Of a stretch of DNA of 64,000 nt, positions 1-10,024 are shown one piece after another. A program made the translations under genes and the position numbers. The stretch spans positions 124,001 to 188,000 of the forward strand of contig JADNRX010000009.1 of assembly GCA_015501595.1 (NCBI GenBank). The letters run 5' to 3'. The stretch comes from Hymenopellis radicata. Taxonomy: Eukaryota > Basidiomycota > Agaricomycetes > Agaricales > Physalacriaceae. Positions within the stretch are counted from its first letter, which is position 1; the number at the start of each line of letters is the position of its first letter. The notes under the pieces are model-generated. The model was not told the DNA's origin. It made no database searches and saw only the letters and a program-made list of their open reading frames with translations.

Positions 1-979
1 CGAGGACGACTTGTTGGGATTTCCATGTGGCGCATGGAGTTCGGCTGCCACTGAACAAGGAAGTTGCAATGAAACGCGTCCTGTACGAATAATAAGATTG
101 ATATATGGCAATGGACTATGAGGCCTCACCCGATGCGCTACACGTTTACTATGGATAAACTCAAGCGCCTGCTCAGCCTTTGTAAGTATTTAGAAGTCGA
201 TGAGGAGTACGAACGCTTGCCTCGAGCGCCTGCAGGAACATGTCCATGAGATCGCCAACCGAACTGTCCGTTCCAGCTAGAGCGCTGTCTCCATAGAGCC
301 AAGACATAGGTATCCCAGTCATCGGAAAAACACCAAGAATAAGATCCTGAAAATGTATCTCTTGAAGCATGGGTAGTACGTGATTCTCGAACAGAAGTGT
401 ATCAGGGCCCGTCGCCAATCTGCGCAGTGCATCAAGAGCGTTCCGACCTTCCTTTCCGACGACAATTATTCTACACACTGCATCGCGTCCTTCGTGACTG
501 CGTACGGCACGGTTCAGTGGATTCTAATGAAACAACTTGAACAAGAGCTCAAGCACTTGATATCAGGTACGTACCACATACTGCCAGATTTCTATCCGAT
601 CGGCTTCAAAGGGGGAAAGACCAGCAGAAGAACCTGCATAAATGTAGCCGTTTGCGTTTGGAAGGGAGCCTGGCCCACCGCCGGGAGGTCGAAGCATGCA
701 GAAGCCGCGCCAGGACCACGACGTCCATCCATGTTTGGCCAGCACAGGGCCCAGCAGATTCCAGATGTTCTCGAAGTCCTCGTGGTCTTTCTCGCCAGGA
801 CTGCGCCATTCAACAATGGTTTTAGGCAGCTACGGAGTATATCAGCTTTACAATGCTACGGAGTCAGACCGTCAACTAGCCTTGGAACGAATGCGGATAT
901 GCCTGTATTGCGCGTATATTACCGGCAGCGTCGCCAGTCCCATGAGGAGAGCTAGTGAGAGAGTTCGTACAGAAGACAT
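1..979 (-). CDS. Fungal protein-kinase-like protein, 3' end cut by window edge
   Basis: Reads leftwards off the window. Exon 1 from the ATG at 979 gives a hydrophobic N-terminal segment (MSSVRTLSLALLMGLATLP), a likely membrane anchor or signal. Further exons give VEWRSPGEKDHEDFENIW, a glycine/proline-rich piece, then after an intron whose donor is near 567 the line NPLNRAVRSHEGRDAV, RIIVVGKEG, LRRLATGPD, FENHVLPMLQEIHFQDL and SVGDLMDMFLQALEA. The last readable exon has DAFHCNFLVQW and ends ...IPTSRP at base 1. That order (VVG.EG, LRR..TG, NH.LPM, F.D, then a degenerate catalytic loop with N plus V.W) is the N-lobe and catalytic loop of the kinase-like proteins expanded in Agaricomycetes; activity is not known for most. 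Activation loop and C-lobe lie outside the window. Start and first intron are the weakest parts of the model. Confidence 0.6.
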
Positions 980-2204
980 GGTTCGCTGCAGAAAGTTTGT
1001 TTCCGCGACGCGACGCGAACAAAGGCAAGTTGCTGATGTTTGGCTCAGGGCAAGAGCGTCAACAAGGCACACGGCCCGGTACCGAGCATCCTAATACGAC
1101 CATGGGAAGGGGGACACACAGGAAGTGGTCGTATGTATATAAAGATAAGAAGATGTGAAGATGCTGTTAGCCTCTCACACCCAGCTTCGACATGGCAAGT
1201 TTCAGATCTCCCTCCTCCGGGCTACCATCAACTGAATAATCTCCAGGATTACATCACACCTTTGAAGACCGCCCACAACCCAGCAAGGAGCTTGAAGTAT
1301 CAGGTCTAGTCTACAGCTATTCAACGATGCCTCGCTCATCAGATATCCCTCAGGGCAATTACAAGTATGCCAATAAATATGTAGGAACGTTCCAAAGGGT
1401 CGAGCATTCCACAACCGGCTACGTCCTCGACGACTCGATTGAACTTGAGGCTGATTTACGGATCATAAGGACGTTCTCATTCTCATGCATGCCAATGCCC
1501 AAGTGCGCTCGGTATCGGCAAAGAATTGCTTTTCCACATCGTACGTCTCCATCCCCGCTTCTGCTATCATCTACAGTCTCACTCAACATCATTTACAGAG
1601 ATGGTGTGACTGCGCCTCCGGCCTAATCAACGTCGTTTTCGACTTCTAACTCGCCAACTTTGGCAACGTGGGAGGATGATTCTTTGTACAGTATTGAAAT
1701 TCGGAGGAACAACATAAAAATATGTCGGAGGAGTTCAACTAGCAGTTCTTGAAATCATGTACTCAGTAGTGGTAATCTATTGTAAAGATTCACAATTCGG
1801 AATGAGTCTACGAAACACGGATGAGCAAGCGGAGCCTCTTACCTTCCAAGTTCAAGTCTAGCTCGACTGAGTCCCAGCCTAGCCCGGGTTTGCTCATCAA
1901 CTCTCATGTACACTTCCAAGAGTGCCCTGCTTTCTCCTGGGCGACCTATACTTCGAAGTTCCACTCTCCATTCATTTAAATCCAAACTAACGCCTTTCCA
2001 CGATTTCTAAACTCCCCGAACCATCTAAAGTTTATCCCCAATTCACCAAAATCGAGATGCGTCTTCTCAAATCTTTGCTGTGAAGCTGCGCAATAGTATC
2101 GCAGATGTGGTCGGGCTCCAATCAACGCGTTCTATTCCTCAATACCAAATTGGATTTATGCAGGGCATCGACGATGACCAACACATCGAGCGCCGCCACG
2201 GGCC
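980..2204. other. Gene-poor stretch
   Basis: No recognisable gene. Short frames exist on both strands, the longest about 100 codons on + from 1327, but none resembles a known family or joins convincingly to another through splice sites. The part next to the kinase-like gene is presumably its promoter. Confidence 0.4.
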
Positions 2205-2595
2205 ACTGATGGCAAGACCATACATGAAATGGCGTCCGACTATTGACTATTAACCGCCACAGCCTTGGAGGCAAGGAATGGGGCTCACGAAGGACGGCCT
2301 GAGCGCCGATGGCGATAGCCTTGATAATATCACTTCCACGACGAATACCAGAATCAAAGAGGACCATACATTGCCCAGCTGTTTGCGCTTCGCGAATCTC
2401 AGGATTTGGTGTGACTTCTCAAGTGCCACCAGCGCAGGGATGGATCCGTCCATTTGGCGACCACCTTTATAAAAACAAGAAGGACGAGCGGACGTGCAAT
2501 GTTTTACGAGATCTGATCCTCACCGTGGTTGGACACGACAATCCCTTCGCATCCCACCTCCATCGCCTTGAGTGCGTCATCCACCGCCAATACCG
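2205..2595 (-). pseudogene. Broken partial copy of FMN-dependent 2-hydroxyacid oxidase
   Basis: On the minus strand this matches the intact oxidase gene at 56473-58063, roughly its bases 57510-57930. Shared peptide pieces are MDGSIPALVALEK, LFDSGIRRGSDIIKAIAIG and GAQAVL, and the intron sequences between exons are also recognisably shared, including the GTGAGGATCAGATCTCGTAA donor stretch and the short intron before the LGRPF exon. Retained introns mean it was copied as DNA, not through mRNA. After LEK the copy changes frame, and homology is lost at both ends, leaving no start, N-terminal barrel or C-terminus. Not functional as an enzyme. Confidence 0.85.
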
Positions 2596-2925
2596 CCTCC
2601 TTCAGCCTGCCTCGAAGCAATAACTTTCCCCCTCAATGACCAGCCTAGCCATCTCCTGGCCTTCCAGCTGCTTCTAATCATGGCGGCAATCCGTATCTCC
2701 ACGTTTTCTTTGTGCCAGTATGATACTGTAAGTGATCTGTTCCACTCCGAATAGACTGATTGATTGCTGCAAGCTACAGAACGATGCGTCGCACGACCAT
2801 AGCACTGACTAACAGTTGAATCTGTTCTGTCCGAGGCCCGGATGCGTCGCAGGCCCCATCATAGCTTCACTTGAGCATGCTATCAGTCTCTCCGTCGAGC
2901 AAGTAGCACTAATAGCACGACACGT

Positions 2926-4203
2926 TCAAATCCATTCGCCTTTGATTGGCTCTGATGCGAATACTTCCTTATCCAAGCCCAATTCGCGGAAGACATCATC
3001 GATTGACTCGTCGCCCTCTTCGTCTTCGTTTTCCTTCAATGCTACGGAAAGTTAGGAATTGCTGAAGGAGATGATACAGTTAGGAAACGTACCTTCCCCG
3101 CGATGATCGCCCAAGCTCGTCTCAAGGCCCTCTTCGCCTCCCCGTGCCCCAATGAGAAGCAACTGCGCGCCCTCATAGTCCAACAGTTCCGGAGTCTGGC
3201 ATGATGCGAAGCGAAGACCATACGACTCTCGTCCTTTTGATCCCCGTCCGAAGACCGACTTGAAAATGCTCTCCGGATACTGCGCGCCTTTGGTGCTGCT
3301 CTGCCCTGGGGCCATAGCCGTCGCAAGAGGATTCTTCACCTGCAACACGAACGAAGACGCGATCTCGATGCCCAAGTCTTGCTGAACTTCGCCCATCTCC
3401 GTAGGGTGGGATATGTGGTAGCCAAAGTGTGTCGACGATCCCGAGGCGTTCGTGACGATGGCGTATCCGCCGCGTCCTGCTAGACGCGCAGGTGCTTCGT
3501 ATCGGGTACCTTCTGATGGTTAGATCGTCAGCAAAAGCTAGAAGAGGTTACTAACCACGCGTCTTCGTTTCGTACGTTTTCTCACCCAAAGTCTGTTGCA
3601 AAGCCGAGAGATCGCCGCCCACCTTTGTGACAGTAGCCCAGAACGTGTCCTTCCGTCCTTTGCCGGCTCCTCCATGTTCTGGGTCAGGGAGCTTCTTCTT
3701 CCCAATAATCACTAGGCGGTATGGCTGCTTCTTTGTACTGTCCAGAGGCTGACGAGAGGGTACGGCGTCTGCTCCAGGTTTAAGAACTTTCATCTCGTCG
3801 GTTTCCTCGCGTTTGGGTTCGCCGGAATCTTTGTCGCTGGCGAAACTGGGCGGACGAGGAAGGAGGAGCATCTGGAAGTTGCGGACATCGTCTATGGAAT
3901 GTACTTTGTCGTGCTCGACCCGAGGGCGGAAGAAAAAGTAGATGTGGCCTCGTTCAATTGTGGTACCTATGAAAACGGTTACTGTAACTCAAACAATAGA
4001 TCGGGAAATGACTTACCTCCATGACTAGGATCCGGTTTCGATGTATCCTCGTCCTTCTTGACTCTGGCAGCCTTCTTCTTCGGCTCTTTGGGAAGAGACG
4101 CTTTCGCTTTGCGTTTCGCTGGTGGACTCTCGGGTTGGGCAGGCTTTTCGTCACTTTCCTTTTCTTTTTCAGCTTCAGCGGCCTGCTTGCGTGTGGTGGC
4201 CAT
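2926..4203 (-). CDS. Conserved hypothetical protein with Lys-rich N-terminus
   Basis: Start at 4203 (MATTRKQAAEAEKEKES); an upstream in-frame ATG at 4260 is possible, but the shorter one has the better leader. The first 60 residues are Lys/Ala/Glu-rich and probably disordered or nuclear. The body, over several exons, has RGHIYFFFRP, VHSIDDVRNFQMLLLPRPP, YRLVIIGKKKLPDPE, YETKTRGTRYEAPARLAG, GEVQQDLGIEIASSFVLQV and LLDYEGAQLLLIGARGG; the acidic tail ALKENEDEEGDESIDDVF ends at the TGA at 2926-2928. From memory the SIDDV, GKKKLP, YETKTRG, GEVQ..LGI and LDYEGA blocks recur in bacterial and fungal proteins of unknown function. Introns are short with GTACGT-type donors. It shares a 312-bp intergenic region with the divergent thioesterase gene. 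No function can be assigned. Confidence 0.75.
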
Positions 4204-4515
4204 GAGAGTTTGGTGTCTAGGTGAGCGAGCTTTTCTATGCAACAGAGCTTTTGACGTCATGTTCAGGTCATGTTAGACATCAGTGTGGCGCGTAGGTCGC
4301 CCGGTGTGTTCGGTAGCCTCATGTTGGTGTCGGTCATCGCAAAAGTGCTTCAGGATTTGATAACACTTGGATAACACAGTGACAGTTGAGTTGAAAGAGA
4401 AGACGCGGAAGCTATCGGACCGGTCCGGAGTTCCGCCAGGAAAAAACCCGTTCCGCTGCTTTTCATGCTGCCATCATTCCGAATCTAGAACGACTGCTAC
4501 TTACACTAACGCGAA
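4204..4515. promoter_or_regulatory. Shared divergent promoter region
   Basis: 312 bp separate the start codons of the conserved hypothetical protein (minus) and the mitochondrial thioesterase (plus), so both must use this segment for initiation. I see no convincing TATA box. Confidence 0.45.
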
Positions 4516-6394
4516 ATGCTTAGACTCGCGTCAAGTAGAAATCTCCTACGAAACTCGACCAGACGCGCTTTTTCCGCTACACATTCTACTCGCGATGCTC
4601 CTCTCCAGCGTTCCGTAGTGGAAGAAACTCAGGACATCAGAGTCATGGATGATCTCCTCAAGGTGGTTCGTGAGTCTTTGGCATGTCCTCCATTACTAGG
4701 ATGCTGATACCCATCAAACAGGAACACGATCCAATCCTGCGTACTACAGGTACGTTCTAGCTCCTCTAGAGATAGCTGGCGTCGCTCACAAATGCTAATA
4801 GCATCATGCCAATGAGAAGTCCTGTTCCATGGTCCGAAGCCCTCCTCAACACTTCCCCACAATCAGAAGAAGAAGCTAAAGCCTCTCCCCCACCGGACCT
4901 GTCTCCTCGGAATATGTACGACTCCTACACCGAGCTCATATTACCTTTCGGATCCTCCGTTCAGTTACTCGAGGAGTACACAAACGCGCATGGCGGTATT
5001 AGAACGGGAAAGTGAGTCTCGCGTGCGTTTGGATGAGGATGACCTTATTCAACTGCAATAGGCTCATGGAACATCTGGATTCGCTGGCAGGCTCGATAGC
5101 GTATAAGCATATGCTCGGGCCCACGGTGGAGACCCTGGGACGCATCCACGAGCGGGGGTTCTATATCGTTACGGCTTCCGTCGACAGGTGTGTGCTAAGT
5201 ATGCCGCTCCGCCTATGCTGACGTCGCACCTGAGACTGGACATTCTAACAAACCTCGACCCTTCCCGTGATCTCCGGCTAAGTGGACAAGTCATATACAC
5301 TGGTCGGTCTTCGATGGAGGTCGCGGTCAAAATGGAGAGCATTGGCGGGCATCAACCGGAGGTGACTGTCCTACTCGGTATGCCACTCTATTTGCGTGTT
5401 GGAAACGGACCTGAGCGAGACTTTAATAGGACGGTTCTCGATGGTTTGTCGGGATGCAAATACGCACAAAGCGCGTCAGGTCAATACCCTTAGCATCAGC
5501 ACCCCCGAAGAACACGCGTTGTATTCTCTGGGCGAAGGTGTGTTCACTCATTCCATCACAGGAGTCATAGTTCTGATATCTTTGATTATGGATAAGGTAT
5601 CAAACGACGCCGTCTGTCTGTCGCTGAGCGCTCCTTAGATCGCGTCCCCCCTACATCAGCTGAAGCAAAGGAACTGCATTCGTTCTATCTGACGCATGGA
5701 CAGCACGAAGAACATCCTACGAAGCAGGACGCAGGACGTGTTTGGATGGGGGATACATCAATAGAAAAATGCATGCTGATGTTCCCCCAAGAGCGCAAGT
5801 CAGTCTATCTCCATCTGCGAATTTCATGAATTGCCAACTCGTTATACTTAGCGTACATCAGAAAGTATTCGGCGGCTACCTCATGCGATTAGCTTATGAA
5901 CTCGGGTTCACCAACGGGAGCATGTTTGTGCGGGGCCCCATGCACTTTTTATCACTGGACAGTATTTCGTTCGCGCAACCTGTGCCCATCGGCTCGATAT
6001 TGCGGCTCACATCGACCATCCTGCATTCTACGACGCCGTCACCGGAACATCCCTTGACAGTGGTCAGTCCTTGTGCCATTCTTGCCGAGTAAGGCTGATT
6101 CGAGGTCGACCCTTGAAGCATGTCGGCGTGACTGCCAACGTCGTTGACGTCAAGACGGGCGCGGAACACACGACGAATGAGTTCAGATTTACCTGGTGCA
6201 AGGATACGACCGAAGAGGACGCTCAAGCCATCGCACGAAAGGTGGTCCCCAGGACGTACAAAGGCATGTCATGTTTCCTCGCGCGCGCATCCCTTTATCA
6301 TGTTTCAACAGAAGCAATGCTGTGGCTTGAGGGAAAACGAGCACTTGAACTGGGCGACCAGATCCGCGGTATCAGACATCATGCAACGATCTAA
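4516..6394 (+). CDS. Mitochondrial acyl-CoA thioesterase, ACOT9-like (double hotdog)
   Basis: Starts MLRLASSRNLLRNSTRRAFSA, an Arg/Ser-rich amphipathic mitochondrial presequence. Exons then read PMRSPVPWSEALLNTSP, MYDSYTELILPFGSS, GGIRTGKLMEHLDSLAGSIA, GFYIVTASVDRLDIL, SGQVIYTGRSSMEVAVKME, then in the second half QERNVHQKVFGGYLMRLAYE, FLSLDSISFAQPVPIGSIL, HVGVTANVVDVKTGAEHTT and FRFTWCKDTTEEDA. H.D...G..A (first) and VFGGYLMR.A (second) are typical of the two hotdog domains of the ACOT9 family, which hydrolyses acyl-CoA to free acid and CoA in the mitochondrial matrix. About eight introns of 50-60 nt. The frame closes at TAA 6392-6394. Both hotdog repeats are present, so the gene looks intact. 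Confidence 0.88.
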
Positions 6395-6704
6395 AGGTAT
6401 ATTATATAAGAAGTTTGGCACGGAAGGCAGTCGATAGCGGTCCAAATGATGCGAGACGATTCAACTTGCTGTGATGCCTATAAAGTCTGCAGGATTGAGA
6501 TGTAACTCCGATGTGATAAGTGTACTGGCGTGTCAAAAATCCTTATACATCCCAGTCCGTCTCTCACTGGTCCCTCCAAAGTCGAGTGCAGCCGATACTC
6601 TACTACAGATAACAGTCGCGAAGTCTTCCTGTAGGCCCCGTATGACTAGCGCAAAGAAGACTATCAAGGGCGTGCTTTGAGCGAAGAGGTCCCATGTTGT
6701 AATA

Positions 6705-6810
6705 GGCGCTCCGAGTATGATTAAAATAACTACGACTTTTTCGACATGTACCCGTTCCTCAGTGGTGGAATAACACAGTGTTCTCGTTGATGAACTCGAT
6801 CCGCTCTTTT
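6705..6810. repeat. Direct repeat copy A flanking the MYND gene
   Basis: Related in the same orientation to 8183-8270. Shared blocks are GGCGCTCCGA, ATAACTACGACTTT, CCTCAGTGGTGGAATAACAC and GATCCGCTCTTTT, with small indels. No TIRs or open frame are visible, so the origin (tandem duplication relic or non-coding element) is open. Confidence 0.7.
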
Positions 6811-6924
6811 ATACCACGCGAGGGTAGGTTAATTCTTGCCCAACTAGGAGACTTTTTCTGGAAGCGACATCGATAGTTATAAGTTACGCTTCCCAGAGGC
6901 TTACGTCTCAGTCAGTAACTACAG

Positions 6925-7837
6925 TCACTGAAAGTCGTTCCCAGACTCATCCATCATCTTCCAGCACCTCTGCTTATGCCCTGCCTTCCAGGCTTCCATC
7001 TGACACTCCTTACTGCAATACCGCACCGACTTGCACTGCGAACACGACATCTCCGCCTCGTCGTCCATGCAGACGATGCACTCTTCCTGGCCGTGGACCT
7101 GTTCCTCCAGAAACTCGCTAGTCGACTTGAGGTAGTAATCGGCGGGCATGTGCTCTATGGCGTTGAGGATCCCGGCGAGCCGCTCCAGCTCGACGCGCTG
7201 GAGCTCCGGGAGGCGCGCGATGTCGGGCTTGGCGCCCAGGTCTGCGAGCATCACCGCGAGCTGCTCGCGCGTCGCCTTGTCGATCGATGCGCACTGATCG
7301 TCGCCCATCTGCGTGTCGCACCAGAAGAGCATGTGGATGAGCAGCGTGCAGAGCTGGCCGGGGCCGGACGGGCGCATCCAGGCGACGCCCTGCACGATGT
7401 GCGACGCGACGAGGGTCGGCAGTCCTGCTGCGCGCGGCGAGCGGAGGAATCTGCGGAGATACGCGTTTTCTTTTGGGTCAGGCAGGAGCGACAGGATCTG
7501 GATGTACGTCGACACGGCCGTGCGCTGCGTGTCGCGGTTCAGCGCGCGAAGCGACTTGACGAGCGCGGCGAGGTGTTTCGCGGAGAACGCGATGTACAGG
7601 GTGTCCAGAACTTGCGCAGGCAGGATAGCGAGAGCATTCAACTGCTTCATGCGTCAGCATCTAAGCGTCGTATCTGCGGGCCTTCGACGTCACCTGTGTC
7701 TGAACCGCCTTCGACTCTTCCGCTGAAAAGTCGTTGTCGGGTGGGAGCGCATTGTTTAGGCGGGCATTTTGGGCCAGCTCGTCAACCATGCTCTCAATTT
7801 CTGCTCTAGGGATCGAATTGTGTCGTTGGCCGGGCAT
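6925..7837 (-). CDS. MYND zinc-finger protein (C-terminal MYND)
   Basis: Start at 7837 (MPGQRHNSIPRAEIESMVDE). A 52-nt intron (donor GTGACG, branch GCTGAC, acceptor AAGCAG) joins KAVQTQ to LNALAILPAQ in frame, and the second exon runs to the stop at 6925. About 220 mostly helical residues precede a C-terminal MYND finger: CIVCMDDEAEMSC, SQCKSVRYCSKECQ, EAWKAGHKQRCW, with all C/H zinc ligands present. MYND fingers bind two zinc ions and usually mediate protein-protein contacts; in Agaricomycetes many stand-alone MYND proteins have no known role. The exon around 7118-7400 is strongly GC-rich. Flanked on both sides by the direct repeats. Confidence 0.88.
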
Positions 7838-8182
7838 TTTTGTCAGCGGAAGGAGGCGTCGCAAAAGTTTAATTACGGCCGTGAAAGTAATAAAGAACGC
7901 GAGCCGTATGTAAGCACAAGTTCACACGCCTTACGAGACGTTACTGTCGTTCGCCTCGTCCTCAACGTCGCACATGCTTATGGCTACTGAAGTACTGATC
8001 AGCTCATAGCCAATGCGCAGGTCAGAAACTTGTCTCGCTCTGGTGGCTGCTCACTCAGCCTCTACATACTGGCGACGTGCGCAGGCAGCGAGAGTATCTT
8101 GCTGTACATGTTCTACACATTCTTATGCAACATGGCGGTCTGCGGACAGCCTCGTCATCTACTCATTGCATGACGTGTAGTA
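7838..8182. other. Intergenic, nothing recognised
   Basis: Upstream region of the MYND gene. It includes short plus-strand frames that look random, and no RNA gene or repeat other than the downstream copy B. Confidence 0.4.
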
Positions 8183-8270
8183 GACGCTCCGATTAAATAA
8201 CTACGACTTTACCCACTCCTCAGTGGTGGAATAACACAGCGTTATCGTTAATGAAGTCGATCTGCTCTTT
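8183..8270. repeat. Direct repeat copy B
   Basis: Second copy of the sequence at 6705-6810, same orientation. The best block is CCTCAGTGGTGGAATAACAC, identical in both. The two copies bracket the MYND gene, about 1.48 kb apart. Confidence 0.7.
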
Positions 8271-8333
8271 TCGATAATCGTTCGGTATAGTAGTTAGATC
8301 GTCGCTATTTAACTGCATTAGGACCTGGTAAGT

Positions 8334-8671
8334 TCAGTCAGCGTAAAGAACAGGAGTGGATGCAAGATGATGTACCTGGTTATCAGACGTGTACTGGGGC
8401 CATAGCGGACCTTTTGGTGCGGTAAGATGACAAGATGCGGTTTCAATAAATGACAACACATACGAGCAACGCCCAGGCCATCGTTGGGGTCAAGACTCGT
8501 GGCAAAGGAAACCCAATAATCAATCACGGCACGACTCAGCGCAATGGACGACGCTGTTTCGTTCAACAGAGGGGCGAGTCCGTATACAAAAGGACATCGC
8601 GCGGCGCGACTACCTTCGCTCGCAACGACGGCGACGAGCGTATTCCGGCCATCAGGACTTTGTACGGTGAC
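8334..8671 (-). pseudogene. C-terminal fragment of a type-B carboxylesterase
   Basis: Minus-strand reading gives PFVYGLAPLLNETASS, LSRAVIDYWVSFATSLDP, NDGLGVA, then across a 50-nt intron (donor GTATGT, acceptor AAAAG) RPLWPQYTSDNQVHHLAST and a stop near 8334. DYW.SFA.SLDPNDGLG..R..WPQYT is the hallmark C-terminus of fungal type-B carboxylesterases/lipases. The nucleophile elbow (GESAG), the oxyanion region and the catalytic-histidine stretch (H..DVPF) are not found upstream; PFVYG is preceded by unrelated sequence. It looks like a detached tail of a roughly 550-residue enzyme. Conceivably it is the last exons of a rearranged gene, but no upstream exons fit. Confidence 0.6.
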
Positions 8672-8799
8672 CTACAGAACCTGTTATGCCATTAAGTACT
8701 CTATTCTAGCGAATCTGGTGTATTACTCTATTTAATTCAGGCTATGGTTCCCAGTCTATTGTAATTCTATCAGGTTACTCGGCCCATACTTTTGTTCTC

Positions 8800-9905
8800 T
8801 CAATCTAACAAGACTTCGTCCTGGTTCTGATTCTCCTTCTCCCCGCGACAGGGTACACTGGCAGATGCGACGCGTCGGTGCGATTGGCGCTTCGTCGATG
8901 CACGCGTATTTGGCATGGCCGTGGCCTGATCAGCGGAAATGACGCGCTTGTGAAGGATACGTTTAGAAGACCGACGCTTCTCGGGACTGACAGGAAGAGC
9001 AGTGACGTTCACAGTTCGGGTACTACGTCTTCGCGAGCGACGCGGCATGGACTGAGTCTTCTCTGGGTCCTTGGAGTCATCAAGAGAAGACGTGTCAAGC
9101 AGTTCTTGGATGAATTCCAGCCCTTCTGATTCGGTTTTGGGCGACGTCGGTGGAGAGAATAGTTTAGTAGAAGGCACTTGTGCACGAGGCGGGACTCGGA
9201 CTGGAGATGGCGCATGGAGTACGACGGGTTCAATGGCAGAAGATTCAGGTTGTAGAGGATGTTTAGGTGGTAGGAATAGTCGTATGCCGGCCATGCGCAC
9301 TGATGGAACGCGTTACATTGACTCCACAGAACGAGGAAAAGGCATACACATGAGATCCCACTGTGAATGGCTGGAAACCTTTTCATCTAGAGCATTGAAG
9401 AGTCTCCAGATCATGTCGCAACACGTCTCATCGGAGAACCTGGACGATAGGAATACGGCGTGCTCTAGGATGTGAACCATCTGCATCTCAGCCCTATTAG
9501 CACAGAGCATAAAATAGATCATCACATTCGTCTCACCGAGGCTTGGAACGCCATCGATTCACTTGCAAAGTGAGACTCTGCAGCACGTAGAAGCTTGTCG
9601 CAAGAGTAGAGAAAAGAGTGGCATCCCATGGAAGTACACAAATCGAAAGAGTCGCGAACACGTTGCATATCTAGCGCGCCAGAGGTCGTCATGAGGTCAA
9701 CAAAGGCGAGACACAGAACGCCCCAGAGATATTTGTACTTGAGCGAGTGAAGGCAAGAAAGATGTTTTATCAAATGCGATCGGCGAACCGAGGAGGAGCG
9801 CGTGATCGCGGATCCTTTCCTACATCCAGAAACTGTATCGGTTCGGCCTTTTTGTCGTACATATTTGGCGAAAATCGGTCGAAGGTATGATAATTTGTCG
9901 TACAT
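8800..9905 (-). CDS. Hypothetical protein, N-terminus doubtful
   Basis: Three exon-like blocks on the minus strand. The first has HLSCLHSLKYKYLWGVLCL, LDMQRVRDSFDLCTSMGC and LLRAAESHFASESMAF. A 50-nt intron (GTGAGA...GGCTGAG, branch CTAAT) joins to MQMVHILEHAVFLSSRFSD and CCDMIWRLFNALDEKVSS. After another intron come IRLFLPPKHPLQPE, a Ser/Pro/Arg-rich linker (PRRSRRRSTRT, RRSSKRILHKR) and a tail ending at 8800. The basic tail suggests nuclear location. The family is not recognised; KY.WGVLCL.F.DL..SG and SQW make me suspect an Agaricomycete-only family. Codons upstream of about 9840 are made from a TTGTCGTACA repeat, so the true 5' end has probably been lost or replaced and the gene may be a pseudogene. 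Confidence 0.45.
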
Positions 9906-9955
9906 CTGCGGCCCAATACTAAAAGTATGAGGTTCGATTTTTTTGTCGTACAGAA
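9840..9955. repeat. Three copies of a TTGTCGTACA-containing repeat
   Basis: TTGTCGTACA occurs at 9852-9861, 9895-9904 and 9943-9952 in the same orientation, spaced 43 and 48 bp. Copies 1 and 3 share a longer context, GGTTCG followed by a T-run and the core. Confidence 0.75.
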
Positions 9956-9983
9956 GGCACGTCAGCTAGGAGTATATACACAA

Positions 9984-10024
9984 TATGTACTATTAGTTAT
10001 TATGTACTATTAGTTATTATGTAC
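9984..10024. repeat. 17-bp tandem repeat, 2.4 copies
   Basis: The unit TATGTACTATTAGTTAT is repeated perfectly at 9984-10000 and 10001-10017, then a partial copy to 10024. Confidence 0.9.

Noticed and set aside
2040..2200. Reverse-transcriptase-like peptide on plus (QYQIGFMQG)
   Set aside because: Only a loose resemblance to a non-LTR motif; no catalytic YxDD or other RT blocks nearby.
6976..7809. 277-codon open frame on the plus strand
   Set aside because: It is the GC-rich antisense shadow of the MYND gene, which has a clear zinc finger and splice sites on the other strand.
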